From assembly GCF_017811155.1 (NCBI RefSeq), contig NZ_JACVCV010000004.1:119943-183942 (forward strand): a stretch of DNA of 64,000 nucleotides, in the 5' to 3' direction. The stretch is from Lunatimonas salinarum (GTDB lineage: Bacteria; Bacteroidota; Bacteroidia; Cytophagales; Cyclobacteriaceae). The number at the start of each line of letters is the position of its first letter. Within the stretch, counting starts at the first letter, position 1. Shown piece after piece: positions 25,401 to 35,562 of this stretch. The position numbers were made by a program, and so were the translations under genes. The notes below the pieces were generated by a model that ran no database searches, had not been told where the DNA came from, and saw nothing but the letters and a program-made list of their open reading frames with translations.

Positions 25401-28400
25401 TCCTGCTACGCAACCCCCAAGCCACGCTTCCTCGGATTGCTTTCGCACGTTGTACATATCCATGATGGAACTCACACAGCCATTGAGCCCCAGCCCACAG
25501 CCCACAGCCCCGGGTAGACAACCAATCACTGTGGCACATCCCGCTGCCACGGCAACACCGCACCCAGCAATGGCAGTACCACAACCTAGTCCGGTAAATA
25601 AGGCGCCACAGTAAGAGGAACTCCGGAAACTGGCGAATGCCCCGCCACTGCCCTCTCCTTCTGCGCATCCGGTAGGTGCGGGACCTCCGCCACCGCCACC
25701 ACCGCCACCCGGTGGGACCACCGGCCTACCCGGAGGTGAAGGACATGGCGTCCCAAAGGGGGAACCTGGTACTCCATGGGTACAATCTCCAATGGAATCT
25801 TCGGGCACTTCATCGTTACCACAGCCCTCCAGGTAGGGGCATTTTCCCTGTGGAGCGGGTTTGGGGTTTGGACCGGGATCCGGCGAAGGATCTGGGTCTG
25901 GATTTGGTTCGGGATTCGGATCCGGATCCGGATTCGGGTCTGGATTCGGGTCTGGATTTGGCTCGGGATTCGGATCTGGATCCGGTGTACAGTCCATTCC
26001 GGGGGGACAACCTCCGTTACCCCCACTGGGACCCCGTGTTCCGCCTCCTGGACCACCTATTCCACCTCTTCCCCCTGATCCAGGCGCAACGCCCGGAGCT
26101 CCGGGACCTCCGGGCCCTCCGGGAGAACCGTCTTCTCCCCATCCACCAGGCGCACCGGGAACACCAACTTCACCGGGTCCGGGAACATACGCCGTAAAAC
26201 AAAGGGAAATCGTGTATTCGTCAAGCTGCCTTATGCTGAACTGACCGTTGTAAATAAAATTATAGGCTAGAAACCCCGTTAAATCGATTTCGAATTTTTC
26301 CGGATCAAATCCTGTGATACCCTTATCAGCCACCGCAATCGTCCAACATTTATTGACCGCAGGATACCACCCTGCGAGGTAGCCCGGATTGTTGTTATAA
26401 TCCAGACTATTGACCTTGATGGTAAATGGGGAGTTTTTGGTCGCCGTTATGGCAAGATTACCGGAAACCTTGACCATGTCCCATCCTGGATTTTCTCCTG
26501 CCCTACCTCCGTATTTGTTGATATCCCAATGGTAATATTGCCCAGGTCCGAAGGTGGCATTGCCCAAAAACTGTGTGCCTATCCCTTTATCGGTTTCGGG
26601 ATCAAAACTTCCGTCAGACGGAACAAGACTACAATTGAGACAGCCCAAATCTATCCCCACGGTATCTGAAGTGGTGATCAATCCGATATCTATGTAATTA
26701 TGAAGCATGGCATGTCGGAAGCCCACTTGATCTGCCACCAGTGCCCGGTCGCTGGAAAACATCTGCGGATTATCCAATGCAAGCTGCCGCGTGGCTTCGA
26801 TCTTTTCTACCAGGTTGAGCACCAACACGGACGGAGAAACCCCTGCCGATTTTATCTGCATGGGAAAGGTGTTTCCCGTAAAATTGCCCAATAACAAGCT
26901 AGCTGAAAACTCCTCACCCGGCCTCAAATCCCTTCCATACAGCGGCAACACGAGGAATCCATTGGCAAAGCCGTAATCGGGTTGATCGGACAACCTACCC
27001 AACGGATCCACCGTGGAATTGGTCTTTAGGTTTCCTTGGGTCTTCAACTCATAAATCACGATATCATCCTCCATGGCCAGTTCAGCTATCACATAGGGCA
27101 CATCCACATTCCCTTCGTTTCGGAAGACTACATTATAAAAGGCGGTCTTACCTCTTCTCACCACGTCAGGGGCAAGAATATCGTAACGCAAGCCTCCATA
27201 TCCGGTACTGGGTTCCACTTCCAGACCATTTGCCAAGGTCACCCGGGACCCATCTGGATTTTTAACTTCCACATCATAAACCCCAAAAGGCACATCTCCC
27301 AGTCGCCAAGTCAAACTACCACTCATGCTGTTGGTGAGATTTACATGGGTTGCCCCGGCCACTTTGGCTCCATTTGTCAACAGAGACACCTCCATGCCCG
27401 CTTTGAAACCCGCACCGGTAAGTGTAGTGGTGACGGTGCCATTTCCCACCGCCCCGGGATTGGATGATAAAATACTAAAAGGCAACGCTCTGGCGAGCAG
27501 TTCAACCTGTTGACCTAGCGGAATATCGGTTTTTACTAGGATGTAATAGGTTCCAGACTTCGTTTCAGGTATCAAAACCCGTTGGTCAGTGCGGTTTTTT
27601 AGGATCCCTTGATAGTCAAATTCATTGGGAGTGGGTACCTTTCCAAACGAGACAAACACATCGTTAGAACCCACGGTCCGATTGGATGACAAGTCAATCA
27701 GCAGATCCAAATCTGCGTTTACATTGACTCTGTAATAGCGCCAAGTACCCGCAGTGAGCGATGCAGATGTAGGCACATCCAATGGAAGAGACCTTACATC
27801 CAGGCTCAGTGCCCGCTCCGCCACCATCAAGTTGTTTTGGTAATTGACTTCATTGATGGACGCCAATAAATTAGTCCGACCAATGCCTAAATAGTCTCCT
27901 GGAGCCAGGTCTAAAATAGGGCCTTTGAGGGTAAATGTCCGGCTTTGGCCGGGGAGGATGGTCACGTCTGCATCCTGTGTGCCTACCAAGGGGTCTGCAG
28001 CACCATCAAACTGATTGTCGGGGGAGAGATAGAATCCATTGAAAAGGCGTCCCGAGGCGGGCTTTTCCCCTACATTGGTAACTTCAATTTCAGCGGAGGT
28101 CTCGTCTCCCAAGTAGGCTGATTCCGGCGTCGAAAAAGAACTTACTTCTAAGTCGGTGGGATCTGAAATAGTGACCAATAGGACCTGATTGCGCTCATTG
28201 TTGAGTTCTGCCCCGTTTAGGCCTTCGAAGACCCTGTTCTGGTAATCTGCCTTAGCGATCAAGAAGTAATTTCCCGAAAAGTTACTTGGAGCCTTAACCA
28301 ATGCGCTATCGGTTAAGCTTTCCCCTTTCGCCAAAGCGACTGATACGTTTTTGAATCCGATATTCTGCGCCCCGGCACCCAAGGAGGGGGAAGTACTCAA

Positions 28401-31400
28401 AAAGAAACCGTCGTTCCAATCCGCCCTTGTTGATCCTTCTCCCTTATTTTCTACTGTGTAGGTGACATAGAATGCCTCTCCAGAGATGACCTCCGAAGGT
28501 GCTGAAAGCGCGGTGATCTGCAGATCTGGCGCAGGAGTCGGTGTCACGGTGATTTTCCGTACCGCTATATTATTGGTTTTGTCCTGATCTTCGGTGACAG
28601 CACCCCGGTAATCCACCCAAAGGTAAACGAAGTATTCACCCGATGCCCACTCAGGAATCTTCACGGCCCTCCCTGTAGCGTATTGGTCTCCAACCGCCAG
28701 CCTGGCTCTTCCAAATTCGGTCAGATAGTGGTCGTCTTCTGTGAGAACACTGCTTTTAGCCAGGTAAACCCGAGTGACAAAGGCGTCCGTCACATCATCT
28801 GGCCCCAGGTTTTCTACCGTGAAATTGATGTTTAACAGTTCTCCAGAACCAATGCTGCTGTTGCTCACTACCAGATCCGTAGCGGCTAAATCTGACTGCC
28901 TGGCAACAAGCTCCGCTTCTCGGGATAAAACCACGGGAGAATGAACCCCTAAGGCTTGGTTGCTGGCCCTGTTATTGGTTTCATCCACTTCAAATAGGTT
29001 ATCAAAAACATCGGTAAAAACATGAAAATAAATACTATCCGGTGCGTTCTTTGGCAAATTGACCAACAGGGTCCGTTCTACGGCTTGTCCCGCAGGCAAG
29101 CTGTCCCCATGAAGGATCGAGCCCATGCTTGTTATTGGCTGTTGAGCAGGGTTGGGACTGACGGACCAGTAGACCCTATCGGTAAACCCTACAGCCGACT
29201 TGGTGCCGCTGTTTCGTATCCTCCATTTAAGGGGAAAAGCTGCCTCTCGATAAACCGTGTCGGGAAAGGAGATGGATACGGGTGTCAATTCGGCCCGTTC
29301 ACCGGTGATCAGCTTGATGGTGTCTGTACTTCGTTTGACGTTATTAGATTTTGAGTCAAACTCAAATACCCGGTTATCACTATCCGTGAGTAAATAAACA
29401 TAATAATCTCCGGACAATCTCTCAGGCACTAAGGCCTCGGCTTCTGCTGAATACCTATCGCCGGTTTCCAGCGGCATGGGGGTGCTGCTTCCAAATTCAT
29501 TGAAGCTGCGTGGTGTGGTAAATGTTTTGCGGAAAATCGAGATGGCCTTGGATCTATCAAAATCCGGCTGGTCAGAGATAAACACCTCATCCACCCACGA
29601 ACTCACATTGGGAGGGTTGGCTCCGATGTTCTCCACCGTCCATGACACCTTCATGTTGGTGCCCGCGATCACCTCTGCCGGTACTTGGAGGTCCGCAACT
29701 TCCAAATCTGAGGGTGGCCGAAGTATCACATTGATGGGATCACTGCGGCGGACGTTGTTACTGTAATCGTTTTCAAACATTCCGGAGAAGTTGGATACGA
29801 TGTACACATAATAGGTCCCAAAGACATTATCGGGCAATTTCATCTCCCGCTGCTGTGTATACGTAGCATTCACGGCAACATCCCCTCCGGTAATACAGCT
29901 GGAATTGCTATCTTCCTCTGCTAAAAAGACCGAATATTCCTCTATTTTGGTGGATTTGCTGATGTTAAATTCAGGTTCCTGGGATAGGTAAATGGCATCT
30001 CTCCAATAATACTCGATTCTGCAAGATTCTGTCAAACTCACATTTGCGGGCGCTGAACCGGCACTGACGGTATTGCCCCCACCGAATGTCCCCCCAGCAT
30101 TACCGGTAGAGTAGCTATATTGTCCGTTGTCTCTCTTGAATCTCCAAAACAGACCTTTGGCATCTCTTTCTCCAATGTTCTGAACCTCATACAACACACT
30201 GATCGAATCCCCGGAAAAGGCATCCGTGGTGACGCCGACCTGATTGACCTTGAGGTCTGCCAACGGGGGAATACCTATCGAAATCGGGCGATAGATCAGG
30301 TTATTCTGCTCTTCGCTTTCCGAAACCGTCTGCGTATGGGACCGACGCTCGTTGGCGCAAACACCGTTTTCAATCGTACAATACCCGTCATCATTGTCTG
30401 TGATGATGAATAAGTAATAAACACCTCTCAGGTTGATCGGGACCCGCACTTCCTGGGTCATGGTGTAGGATTCCCCCGCCATCAGCGAGGATGGATTATC
30501 AAAAGTCCCCAGCAGGATATCGTCTGCCTTTCGGAGATCCAAGTCTGCCGACAGCCAAATACGATCCTTCCATCGGGTATTGTTCGTGTTACCGGCACCT
30601 ACATTTTTCACCTCCCAAGAAACGGTTAGGGTATTCCCGGCCACCACCGCTTCAGGGGCTACATACGATTGAATAAGCAGATCTGGAAGGCCTGCAGCAA
30701 CAAAGCGCTGCACGGGTCCCTCCGACACAAAGCAGCTATTTTTGGCGTGTATTTGCCATAGGTAGGCTTTTCCCCGCTCTAGGTTTCGGGTGGTATAACT
30801 GATTTGAGGAATATCCGCTGCCACCGGCTGACTGGGTTTTTCCGATCCTTCCTCCCATACGAAGACATCATAGACTACCGAATTGGCTCCGGGCGTCCAA
30901 GAAAGTGAAATCGGTTGGGCCAGGTTGAGCGATCCATTGGCGGGCAGCATCTGTCGTACGGGTTCGGGTGCCGTTGCCGGTATCACGTTTATTTCCAAGG
31001 TATCGGAAAAGTGGCAATCTGCGTTATACTTCCCACTGACCCAATATTTCGTGTCGCCGGTTGGGCTGATCGTAATGCTCTCTCCCGACTCGCCGGTGGA
31101 CCAAACCAGTTCTCTTAAGCCTGAAACGGATAGCGTGAGGGATTCTCCTGTACAAATGGTAGTCAAGCCCGAGACCGTCAGCACGGGCAGTTCTGCTGCT
31201 TCCACTAGCAATGGAGAAGAGCTGATTTCACAGCCACTTTCATTCTGGTATCGAGCAATGTAGTTACCTGACCGATCGGATTTTAGCGTAATAGATTCTC
31301 CAAGGTCAAAAATTTCAGCATCCACATCCAAATACCATCGAACCGGAATATCGAGTTGGGTACTGAATACGCGACCTCCTTCACAGGATTCCGGGTCAGG

Positions 31401-34400
31401 CTCCGAGGAAATAACGGGCAACTCACCAGACTCCTCCACATTCACCCAAACACGCTTTTCTATCTGACATCCATTTGAGGTAGTGATCGTAACCCGGTAT
31501 TCGGTAGACACCAATGGAGCCACCTCCAATAAGTTGGTGATGGCACCCGTGCTCCATCGATAGGAAGTTCCTCCCGAAGCCTGAAGTAAAGCGGGAGTAC
31601 CCCGACAGATGGTCACATCGGGAGATACATTTGCATCGCTTTCCGCCGAGCTGTTGATGCTTATTTCAAAGCGGTCGTTTGAAGGGTTTGAATCTCCCTC
31701 CAAGATGGTGTAGGCTATCAGCTCGTGATTTCCTTCGGCAGATAGGTCCACCTTCGTCTGGAATGTATAGCTCAATTTACCGTTTCCGGGGATGGTATTT
31801 GTGCCCGAAATACGCTCGATGATCGGGGCAGCCCCATTTAAGGAGTATGCCACCTGAAAGGGACCGATCGGAGCAGAATTGAAGTTGGTGATTTCGATGC
31901 TGACGGTTTCCGCATCACCCAATTCACAACTGGAAACGGGGGCGGTGATACCCGTGATCCCTATATCTGCGGATGTTTTGGATGACTGGGAAGATGTATA
32001 GGGAGGAGCCAGATAGAGGTCTCCTTGTTCCGACGTAGCATATTCATAGAAAGCGAAATGATACGTCACGCCGGGTTCAAGCCCTTCTAAGGTAAAACCC
32101 TCCTCGGTACCGTTGTACACCACAAAGTTGCCTGAACCGATTTGACCGCCTTGCCCAAAGGTGGCACTTGCGGAATAAGCAGTAAAATCCGCCGGTCCCG
32201 CGTTGACGGCACTTCCCGCTCTGGCAAGCACCAACCTGCGCGTTCCATTTCCTTTGGAAAAGCCTACATCCATACCGTTAAAATCGACATTGGAATAGGT
32301 GGCATTAGTCACCTGCACCGAAGGCCTTTCTCCAAATGTTTCTAAGGCAAAGGAGTAGCCAGGTCTCAGGTAAAGCCTCGCTGAACTGCCATTGAATTCA
32401 AACAACGCAAAATGGTAATTGGTACCTGGCTCCAGATTGGTCACGTTGATATTGTTTCCCGAACCGGAGTATAAGACGTAATTTCCGGTGCCCACTTGCC
32501 TGACGCCAAACATGCTTGATGCGGGATAATTAGCCAGATCCGTGGGCTCTACATTCACGGGGCCTTCCTTTCTGCCGATCAGTATACGGTTAGCGCCATC
32601 GCCCCTTGTCCAGGAGATGTTTATCGAATTATTGCTGCGACTGCTGGTAAAGGCATTGCTGGATTGAATAGAGGGAGGGCTTAGGGTAGGCTTAGATGCT
32701 GCCAGGTAGAGGTCCCGAAGGTAGTAGGAGTTTTCGCCGGTTCCGTTGTATTCGAAGATCGCCAGATGGTACTCAGTAGCGGGTTCCAATCCGTAGAGCC
32801 AACTGCCATTGGACGTGCCGTCGTAAATGGCAAATTCACCGGAGGCGACCTCTGTACCAAACCCAAAGGTGGTGGATCCTGTAAAAATCTGCCCGTTGGT
32901 TGGCCGGAAAGTAACCGAGCTGCCTTTCTTCGCAATGACGACCCGCCTTGCGCCATCACCTACTGTGAAGGAATAATAAAACCTGTCTCCGTCTACGTTC
33001 GCGTTGTTCACCGTAAACGTAGAGGACGCTATGGTTGGAGCCGCTCCGGTAGCTTGGAGTGCTTTTGTGCCGGGCTTGAGATATTGCCTACCGGAGCTGC
33101 TGCCTGTATACTCAAACAGCTCAAAGTGGTAGGTGACGTTCGGGCTCAGTCCGCTGATGTTAACGCTCCTACCGGAACCGGAGTACTGCACGTAATTGCC
33201 CTCGCCCAAATTGCTGCCGTTGGCAAATGATCCCGCGCCACTGTAATTCGTAAAATCAGCAGGGGCGGCATCCACCGGTGCATTTGCCTTTCCGACCAAT
33301 ACACGTCCGGTTCCATCCCCATTGGTCCAATTAACCGTCATCGAGTTGCCGGTAACATTTGTGAAATTCAGGTTTCCGGCCTGTATGGTTGGCGGAAAAA
33401 GTGTCGCTCTTTCCCCCGTCAAAAAAGGGTCTCTAAGATAGAATGATTCCTCCCCAGTTCCGTTATACTCGAAAATTGCCAGATGATAGGTGGATGACGG
33501 ATCTAAACCATAGAGCCAGCTGCCGTTTGAGTTACCACTGTATACCACAAATTCCCCTGTTGCAACTTCCTCCCCTTGCGCAAAGGTGGTGGAAGCCGTA
33601 AAGACTTTTCCATCTACCGGTCTATAGGTAACTGCACTTCCCTTTTTGGCCACAACAATCCGCCTGGAACCATTGCCACTGGTAAATGAATAATAAAACC
33701 GGTCCCCGTCCACGTTGGCATTATTGACCGAAAAATTTGAAGACGGGATGGAGGGAGTAGAAACGGTGGATGCTACGCCCTTCGCACCGGGCCGGAGGTA
33801 CTGCCTTCCAGACCCACTTCCTGTGTACTCAAACACCTCGAAATGATAGGTTTTGGCCGGGCTTAGTCCGGTAATTGTGGTATTATTGCCTCCACCTGAG
33901 TACTGGACAAAATTTCCATTTCCTAGGTTACTGCCGTTGGTAAATGTACCCGATCCACCACCATAGTTTGTAAAATCTGCAGGGGAAGCGTCCACCGGCG
34001 CACCCTCCTTTGCTACCAGCACCCTTCCGGTTCCATTGCCATTGGCCCAACCGATCGTCATCGAATTACCGGAAATATTGCTGAAGACCATATTGCTGGC
34101 CTGCACCGTGGGTGGACTGAGGGTAGCCCGCTCCCCGGTCAAAAAAGGATCCCGAAGGTAGTAGGTATTGGTGCCGGTACCATTGTATTCAAAGACGGCC
34201 AAATGGTACGTTGTAGACGGCTCCAGGTTGTATAACCAATTGGCGTTTGATGTACCATTGTATACCACGAATTCATCAGGACTTACTTCGGTTCCCGACC
34301 CAAAGTTGATGTTGCCCGCATAAGATGCTCCATCCTGAGGCAGGAAAGTTACCGGACTTCCATTTTTTGCAATCACCATCCTGCTGGCACCGTTCCCATT

Positions 34401-35276
34401 TGTATAGGAATAATAAAACCTATCTCCGTCGACATTGGCAGTGCTGACTGTGAAATTCGTCGCCGGCACGGTGGGTGTGGATACGGTGGATTGAGCGGAT
34501 CGGGTACCCGGCCTCAGGTAGACCCGTCCGCTGCTGCCATTGTATTCAAAAAGCGCAAAATGATAGGTTCGATTTGGATCTAACCCACTAATAGCCGTGC
34601 TATTTCCGGCACCGGAGTATTGTACAAAATTCCCGTTCCCCAAATTGGTTCCGTTTGCAAACGGAGCGGTGCCGCCACTGTAACTTGTCAAATCCTGAGG
34701 TTCCACATCTACGGGTCCATCGGCTTTGCCGATAAGGATCCGACCGGTGCCATTGCCATTGGTCCAGCTTATAGTCATTCCCGAGCCCGTCACTTGACTG
34801 AAACTAAGCCCACTCCCCTGAACAGTCGGTGCCGTCAGCGTGGTGGCGGTACCCTCCAAAAATTGGTTCTTTAGGTAAACGGTGGAAAAATTTGCACCGT
34901 TGTATTCAACTATTTTCAGATGATAGGTTGTGGAATGATTGAATCCATACAACCAAGTCTGATTGGCGGTTCCGTTATACACCACAAATTCACCGGGTGC
35001 AATTTCATTTCCCTGGCCAAAGTTCCCTGCCAGATAGTCGGCTCCATCCACTGGAACGGCACTCACCGGATTCGTACCGGCAACAATGATCCTTCTCGAT
35101 CCATTGCCCCTCGTGAAGCTGATATAAAACCTGTCTCCATCGAGATTTGAAACCGTAAGGTTTTTAGATGGTTCGGTCGGTGCCTGCCCAAAAACTACAG
35201 ACCCACTCATGAGCATCAACGCTAAAAACAGCATCCATCTTGTCGTGGCGGAGTGAGCACGTAAAATTATTTCCAT
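22446..35276 (-). CDS. Giant multidomain repeat surface protein with T9SS type B C-terminal domain
   Basis: 4,276 residues from ATG 35276; the GTG at 35285 gives three more. Signal peptide ends VVFGQ. Residues about 38-1130 hold nine fibronectin-like modules in an alternating A/B pattern. Residues about 1150-1500 have Ig-like units, including CRGTPALLQASGGTSYRWS. Residues about 1530-2490 have a run of CARDB-type modules (PDLQITALSAPSEVISGEAF, LEVADLQVPAEV). A collagen-like Gly/Pro stretch and an Asp-Pro-Asn-Pro linker lie near 3030-3140. Then come a DUF7619-like block (CDPNEILGPAGYGDE), InlB-type B repeats (GWTFVRWEGD), a SprB repeat, HYR and cadherin-like modules. The end SAFSPNGDGQNDTW is the T9SS type B CTD (TIGR04131). 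A cell-surface adhesin or matrix protein is likely; the ligand is unknown. Confidence 0.93.
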   Translation of the reverse strand: MEIILRAHSATTRWMLFLALMLMSGSVVFGQAPTEPSKNLTVSNLDGDRFYISFTRGNGSRRIIVAGTNPVSAVPVDGADYLAGNFGQGNEIAPGEFVVYNGTANQTWLYGFNHSTTYHLKIVEYNGANFSTVYLKNQFLEGTATTLTAPTVQGSGLSFSQVTGSGMTISWTNGNGTGRILIGKADGPVDVEPQDLTSYSGGTAPFANGTNLGNGNFVQYSGAGNSTAISGLDPNRTYHFALFEYNGSSGRVYLRPGTRSAQSTVSTPTVPATNFTVSTANVDGDRFYYSYTNGNGASRMVIAKNGSPVTFLPQDGASYAGNINFGSGTEVSPDEFVVYNGTSNANWLYNLEPSTTYHLAVFEYNGTGTNTYYLRDPFLTGERATLSPPTVQASNMVFSNISGNSMTIGWANGNGTGRVLVAKEGAPVDASPADFTNYGGGSGTFTNGSNLGNGNFVQYSGGGNNTTITGLSPAKTYHFEVFEYTGSGSGRQYLRPGAKGVASTVSTPSIPSSNFSVNNANVDGDRFYYSFTSGNGSRRIVVAKKGSAVTYRPVDGKVFTASTTFAQGEEVATGEFVVYSGNSNGSWLYGLDPSSTYHLAIFEYNGTGEESFYLRDPFLTGERATLFPPTIQAGNLNFTNVTGNSMTVNWTNGDGTGRVLVGKANAPVDAAPADFTNYSGAGSFANGSNLGEGNYVQYSGSGRSVNISGLSPNVTYHFELFEYTGSSSGRQYLKPGTKALQATGAAPTIASSTFTVNNANVDGDRFYYSFTVGDGARRVVIAKKGSSVTFRPTNGQIFTGSTTFGFGTEVASGEFAIYDGTSNGSWLYGLEPATEYHLAIFEYNGTGENSYYLRDLYLAASKPTLSPPSIQSSNAFTSSRSNNSINISWTRGDGANRILIGRKEGPVNVEPTDLANYPASSMFGVRQVGTGNYVLYSGSGNNINVTNLEPGTNYHFALFEFNGSSARLYLRPGYSFALETFGERPSVQVTNATYSNVDFNGMDVGFSKGNGTRRLVLARAGSAVNAGPADFTAYSASATFGQGGQIGSGNFVVYNGTEEGFTLEGLEPGVTYHFAFYEYATSEQGDLYLAPPYTSSQSSKTSADIGITGITAPVSSCELGDAETVSIEITNFNSAPIGPFQVAYSLNGAAPIIERISGTNTIPGNGKLSYTFQTKVDLSAEGNHELIAYTILEGDSNPSNDRFEISINSSAESDANVSPDVTICRGTPALLQASGGTSYRWSTGAITNLLEVAPLVSTEYRVTITTSNGCQIEKRVWVNVEESGELPVISSEPDPESCEGGRVFSTQLDIPVRWYLDVDAEIFDLGESITLKSDRSGNYIARYQNESGCEISSSPLLVEAAELPVLTVSGLTTICTGESLTLSVSGLRELVWSTGESGESITISPTGDTKYWVSGKYNADCHFSDTLEINVIPATAPEPVRQMLPANGSLNLAQPISLSWTPGANSVVYDVFVWEEGSEKPSQPVAADIPQISYTTRNLERGKAYLWQIHAKNSCFVSEGPVQRFVAAGLPDLLIQSYVAPEAVVAGNTLTVSWEVKNVGAGNTNNTRWKDRIWLSADLDLRKADDILLGTFDNPSSLMAGESYTMTQEVRVPINLRGVYYLFIITDNDDGYCTIENGVCANERRSHTQTVSESEEQNNLIYRPISIGIPPLADLKVNQVGVTTDAFSGDSISVLYEVQNIGERDAKGLFWRFKRDNGQYSYSTGNAGGTFGGGNTVSAGSAPANVSLTESCRIEYYWRDAIYLSQEPEFNISKSTKIEEYSVFLAEEDSNSSCITGGDVAVNATYTQQREMKLPDNVFGTYYVYIVSNFSGMFENDYSNNVRRSDPINVILRPPSDLEVADLQVPAEVIAGTNMKVSWTVENIGANPPNVSSWVDEVFISDQPDFDRSKAISIFRKTFTTPRSFNEFGSSTPMPLETGDRYSAEAEALVPERLSGDYYVYLLTDSDNRVFEFDSKSNNVKRSTDTIKLITGERAELTPVSISFPDTVYREAAFPLKWRIRNSGTKSAVGFTDRVYWSVSPNPAQQPITSMGSILHGDSLPAGQAVERTLLVNLPKNAPDSIYFHVFTDVFDNLFEVDETNNRASNQALGVHSPVVLSREAELVARQSDLAATDLVVSNSSIGSGELLNINFTVENLGPDDVTDAFVTRVYLAKSSVLTEDDHYLTEFGRARLAVGDQYATGRAVKIPEWASGEYFVYLWVDYRGAVTEDQDKTNNIAVRKITVTPTPAPDLQITALSAPSEVISGEAFYVTYTVENKGEGSTRADWNDGFFLSTSPSLGAGAQNIGFKNVSVALAKGESLTDSALVKAPSNFSGNYFLIAKADYQNRVFEGLNGAELNNERNQVLLVTISDPTDLEVSSFSTPESAYLGDETSAEIEVTNVGEKPASGRLFNGFYLSPDNQFDGAADPLVGTQDADVTILPGQSRTFTLKGPILDLAPGDYLGIGRTNLLASINEVNYQNNLMVAERALSLDVRSLPLDVPTSASLTAGTWRYYRVNVNADLDLLIDLSSNRTVGSNDVFVSFGKVPTPNEFDYQGILKNRTDQRVLIPETKSGTYYILVKTDIPLGQQVELLARALPFSILSSNPGAVGNGTVTTTLTGAGFKAGMEVSLLTNGAKVAGATHVNLTNSMSGSLTWRLGDVPFGVYDVEVKNPDGSRVTLANGLEVEPSTGYGGLRYDILAPDVVRRGKTAFYNVVFRNEGNVDVPYVIAELAMEDDIVIYELKTQGNLKTNSTVDPLGRLSDQPDYGFANGFLVLPLYGRDLRPGEEFSASLLLGNFTGNTFPMQIKSAGVSPSVLVLNLVEKIEATRQLALDNPQMFSSDRALVADQVGFRHAMLHNYIDIGLITTSDTVGIDLGCLNCSLVPSDGSFDPETDKGIGTQFLGNATFGPGQYYHWDINKYGGRAGENPGWDMVKVSGNLAITATKNSPFTIKVNSLDYNNNPGYLAGWYPAVNKCWTIAVADKGITGFDPEKFEIDLTGFLAYNFIYNGQFSIRQLDEYTISLCFTAYVPGPGEVGVPGAPGGWGEDGSPGGPGGPGAPGVAPGSGGRGGIGGPGGGTRGPSGGNGGCPPGMDCTPDPDPNPEPNPDPNPDPNPDPDPNPEPNPDPDPSPDPGPNPKPAPQGKCPYLEGCGNDEVPEDSIGDCTHGVPGSPFGTPCPSPPGRPVVPPGGGGGGGGGPAPTGCAEGEGSGGAFASFRSSSYCGALFTGLGCGTAIAGCGVAVAAGCATVIGCLPGAVGCGLGLNGCVSSIMDMYNVRKQSEEAWLGGCVAGFFDPKKLNIAGGLIDVGICAGQSVVCKPVVSSCDPNEILGPAGYGDERFVSKDEELPFTIFFENDPVFATAPAQRVVVKQALDPNFDPASFRLNGFGFQNMTFDVPAGLTNYTAKLNTASQIGVDVNVTFGLDPVNNELFWALQSVDPTTGLPPFEALAGFLPVNDSTARGEGFVSYTIKAGRETVTGDSLRAMANIFFDTNAPILTNEAFNTVDAVAPTLLEIKDMLVEFDSLMSFTVITQDDAGGSGLKGFDLFVSEDEGPYLLQSIDNAVGEKFVFRGTPGKKYCLATVVKDQVNNATRVSDEDVICFTTPEDTALSTTVYTLQSEVSGQGQINTLPGGSVFSESEEIQVEAVAAVGWTFVRWEGDVSGTDIRTQLTMDSDKQIRAVFIQGDLPVFAVNTLIEGNGTVTRDPAGSGYPAGTLVTFTATPAAGWEFVAWEGDESSLDPTITVAVDKEKNLKALFVEILTITLEGTPPTCPEAFDGMVKSYVSGGIAPYEYSWHTDGDVPIEGVDSINELKAGTYHVRVTDARGKTAEQSVSIAAEDIQAPEVKINEGVVVYLDTQGQGRLTVEMVDAGSTDNCSIATRTISKATFGCSDLGENEVMLTITDGSGNTSTARVNVQVRDTIPPVALTVPADSIVYATASSGYNLPDHINKVTTEDNCGAVEVTQSPAAGTSLAAGQAHTITLTAKDASGNETKAVFEVTVEALQIASVAALEMLEVPWNTPFNALALPHTVSATLNNGETANLPVTWEAFGYDPMESGIYSFSGTIAPTDGLTNPAQVRAALTVLVLEKPDPQDLLLHVSQQKVHPDTPLATLETVDPVDDVHFYELTDQGSDNAHFILDGNLLKWNSSQPVSGKPTYTIEVSTTDRAGNRLTKVFTFAVNWPTLDDLEVFSAFSPNGDGQNDTWGIPDLFGFQQVNITIVDRAGRIVFSTTNPTGRWDGAYQGKALPAGTYIYVLETKDPSQRRSGIINLITR
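25866..25990 (-). repeat. Asp-Pro-Asn-Pro-rich tandem repeat in the giant protein
   Basis: About 40 codons of the giant gene repeat a Pro-Asp-Pro-Asn-Pro theme (PDPNPEPNPDPNPDPNP and similar), encoded by GGATTCGGATCTGG-type DNA repeats on the plus strand. Flanking it are a collagen-like Gly-Pro tract (26030-26190) and a Gly9 run (about 25695-25715). Together they look like an extended, negatively charged stalk between the CARDB/beta region and the C-terminal modules. Such short-period repeats can change length by slippage. Confidence 0.85.
32000..35170 (-). repeat. Nine alternating A/B fibronectin-like repeats coded in the giant gene
   Basis: About 3.2 kb of long-period tandem repeats. A modules open NANVDGDRFYYSFT and end STYHLAIFEYNGTG; B modules open NSMTVNWTNGDGTGR and end RQYLKPGTKA. 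The order is A-B-A-B-A-B-A-B plus one divergent module, so the true period is an A+B dimer of about 247 residues (740 bp). Neighbouring copies share long identical blocks, pointing to recent duplication or gene conversion. Confidence 0.8.
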
Positions 35277-35562
35277 AATAAACACAGGTAAACAATCGTA
35301 AACTTTAGATCCTAATCCCTAAAAGCCAGAATAGACCTTCAAACAAAAATGCTGTTTCCCCAGAGCAATGGACATAAAGCATGTAACAACTCATGGCAAT
35401 CCGGTAACATTTCGATGAAATCGAGCCTACCTACCGGACAGGCAGGCATGACCTCTACCCGTCACACGCTGAAAAGACTATGGTACGTGCGAAATTCCAT
35501 CCCGATCAACCGGGCCAGTTTGTGACAGCTAAAAACTATTATGGAAACAGGAGACGCTCTTA

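Noticed and set aside
25816..26244. Gly/Ser/Phe-rich plus-strand frames (GSGFGSGFG-like) near 25.9 kb
   Set aside because: These are the complement of the Asp-Pro-Asn-Pro repeat in the giant protein, not a silk-like or collagen gene.
25393..35150. CRISPR-like regularity in the giant gene
   Set aside because: Repeats have ~370-740 bp period and keep a reading frame, so they are coding repeats; no 21-48 bp repeats with unique spacers were seen in the window.
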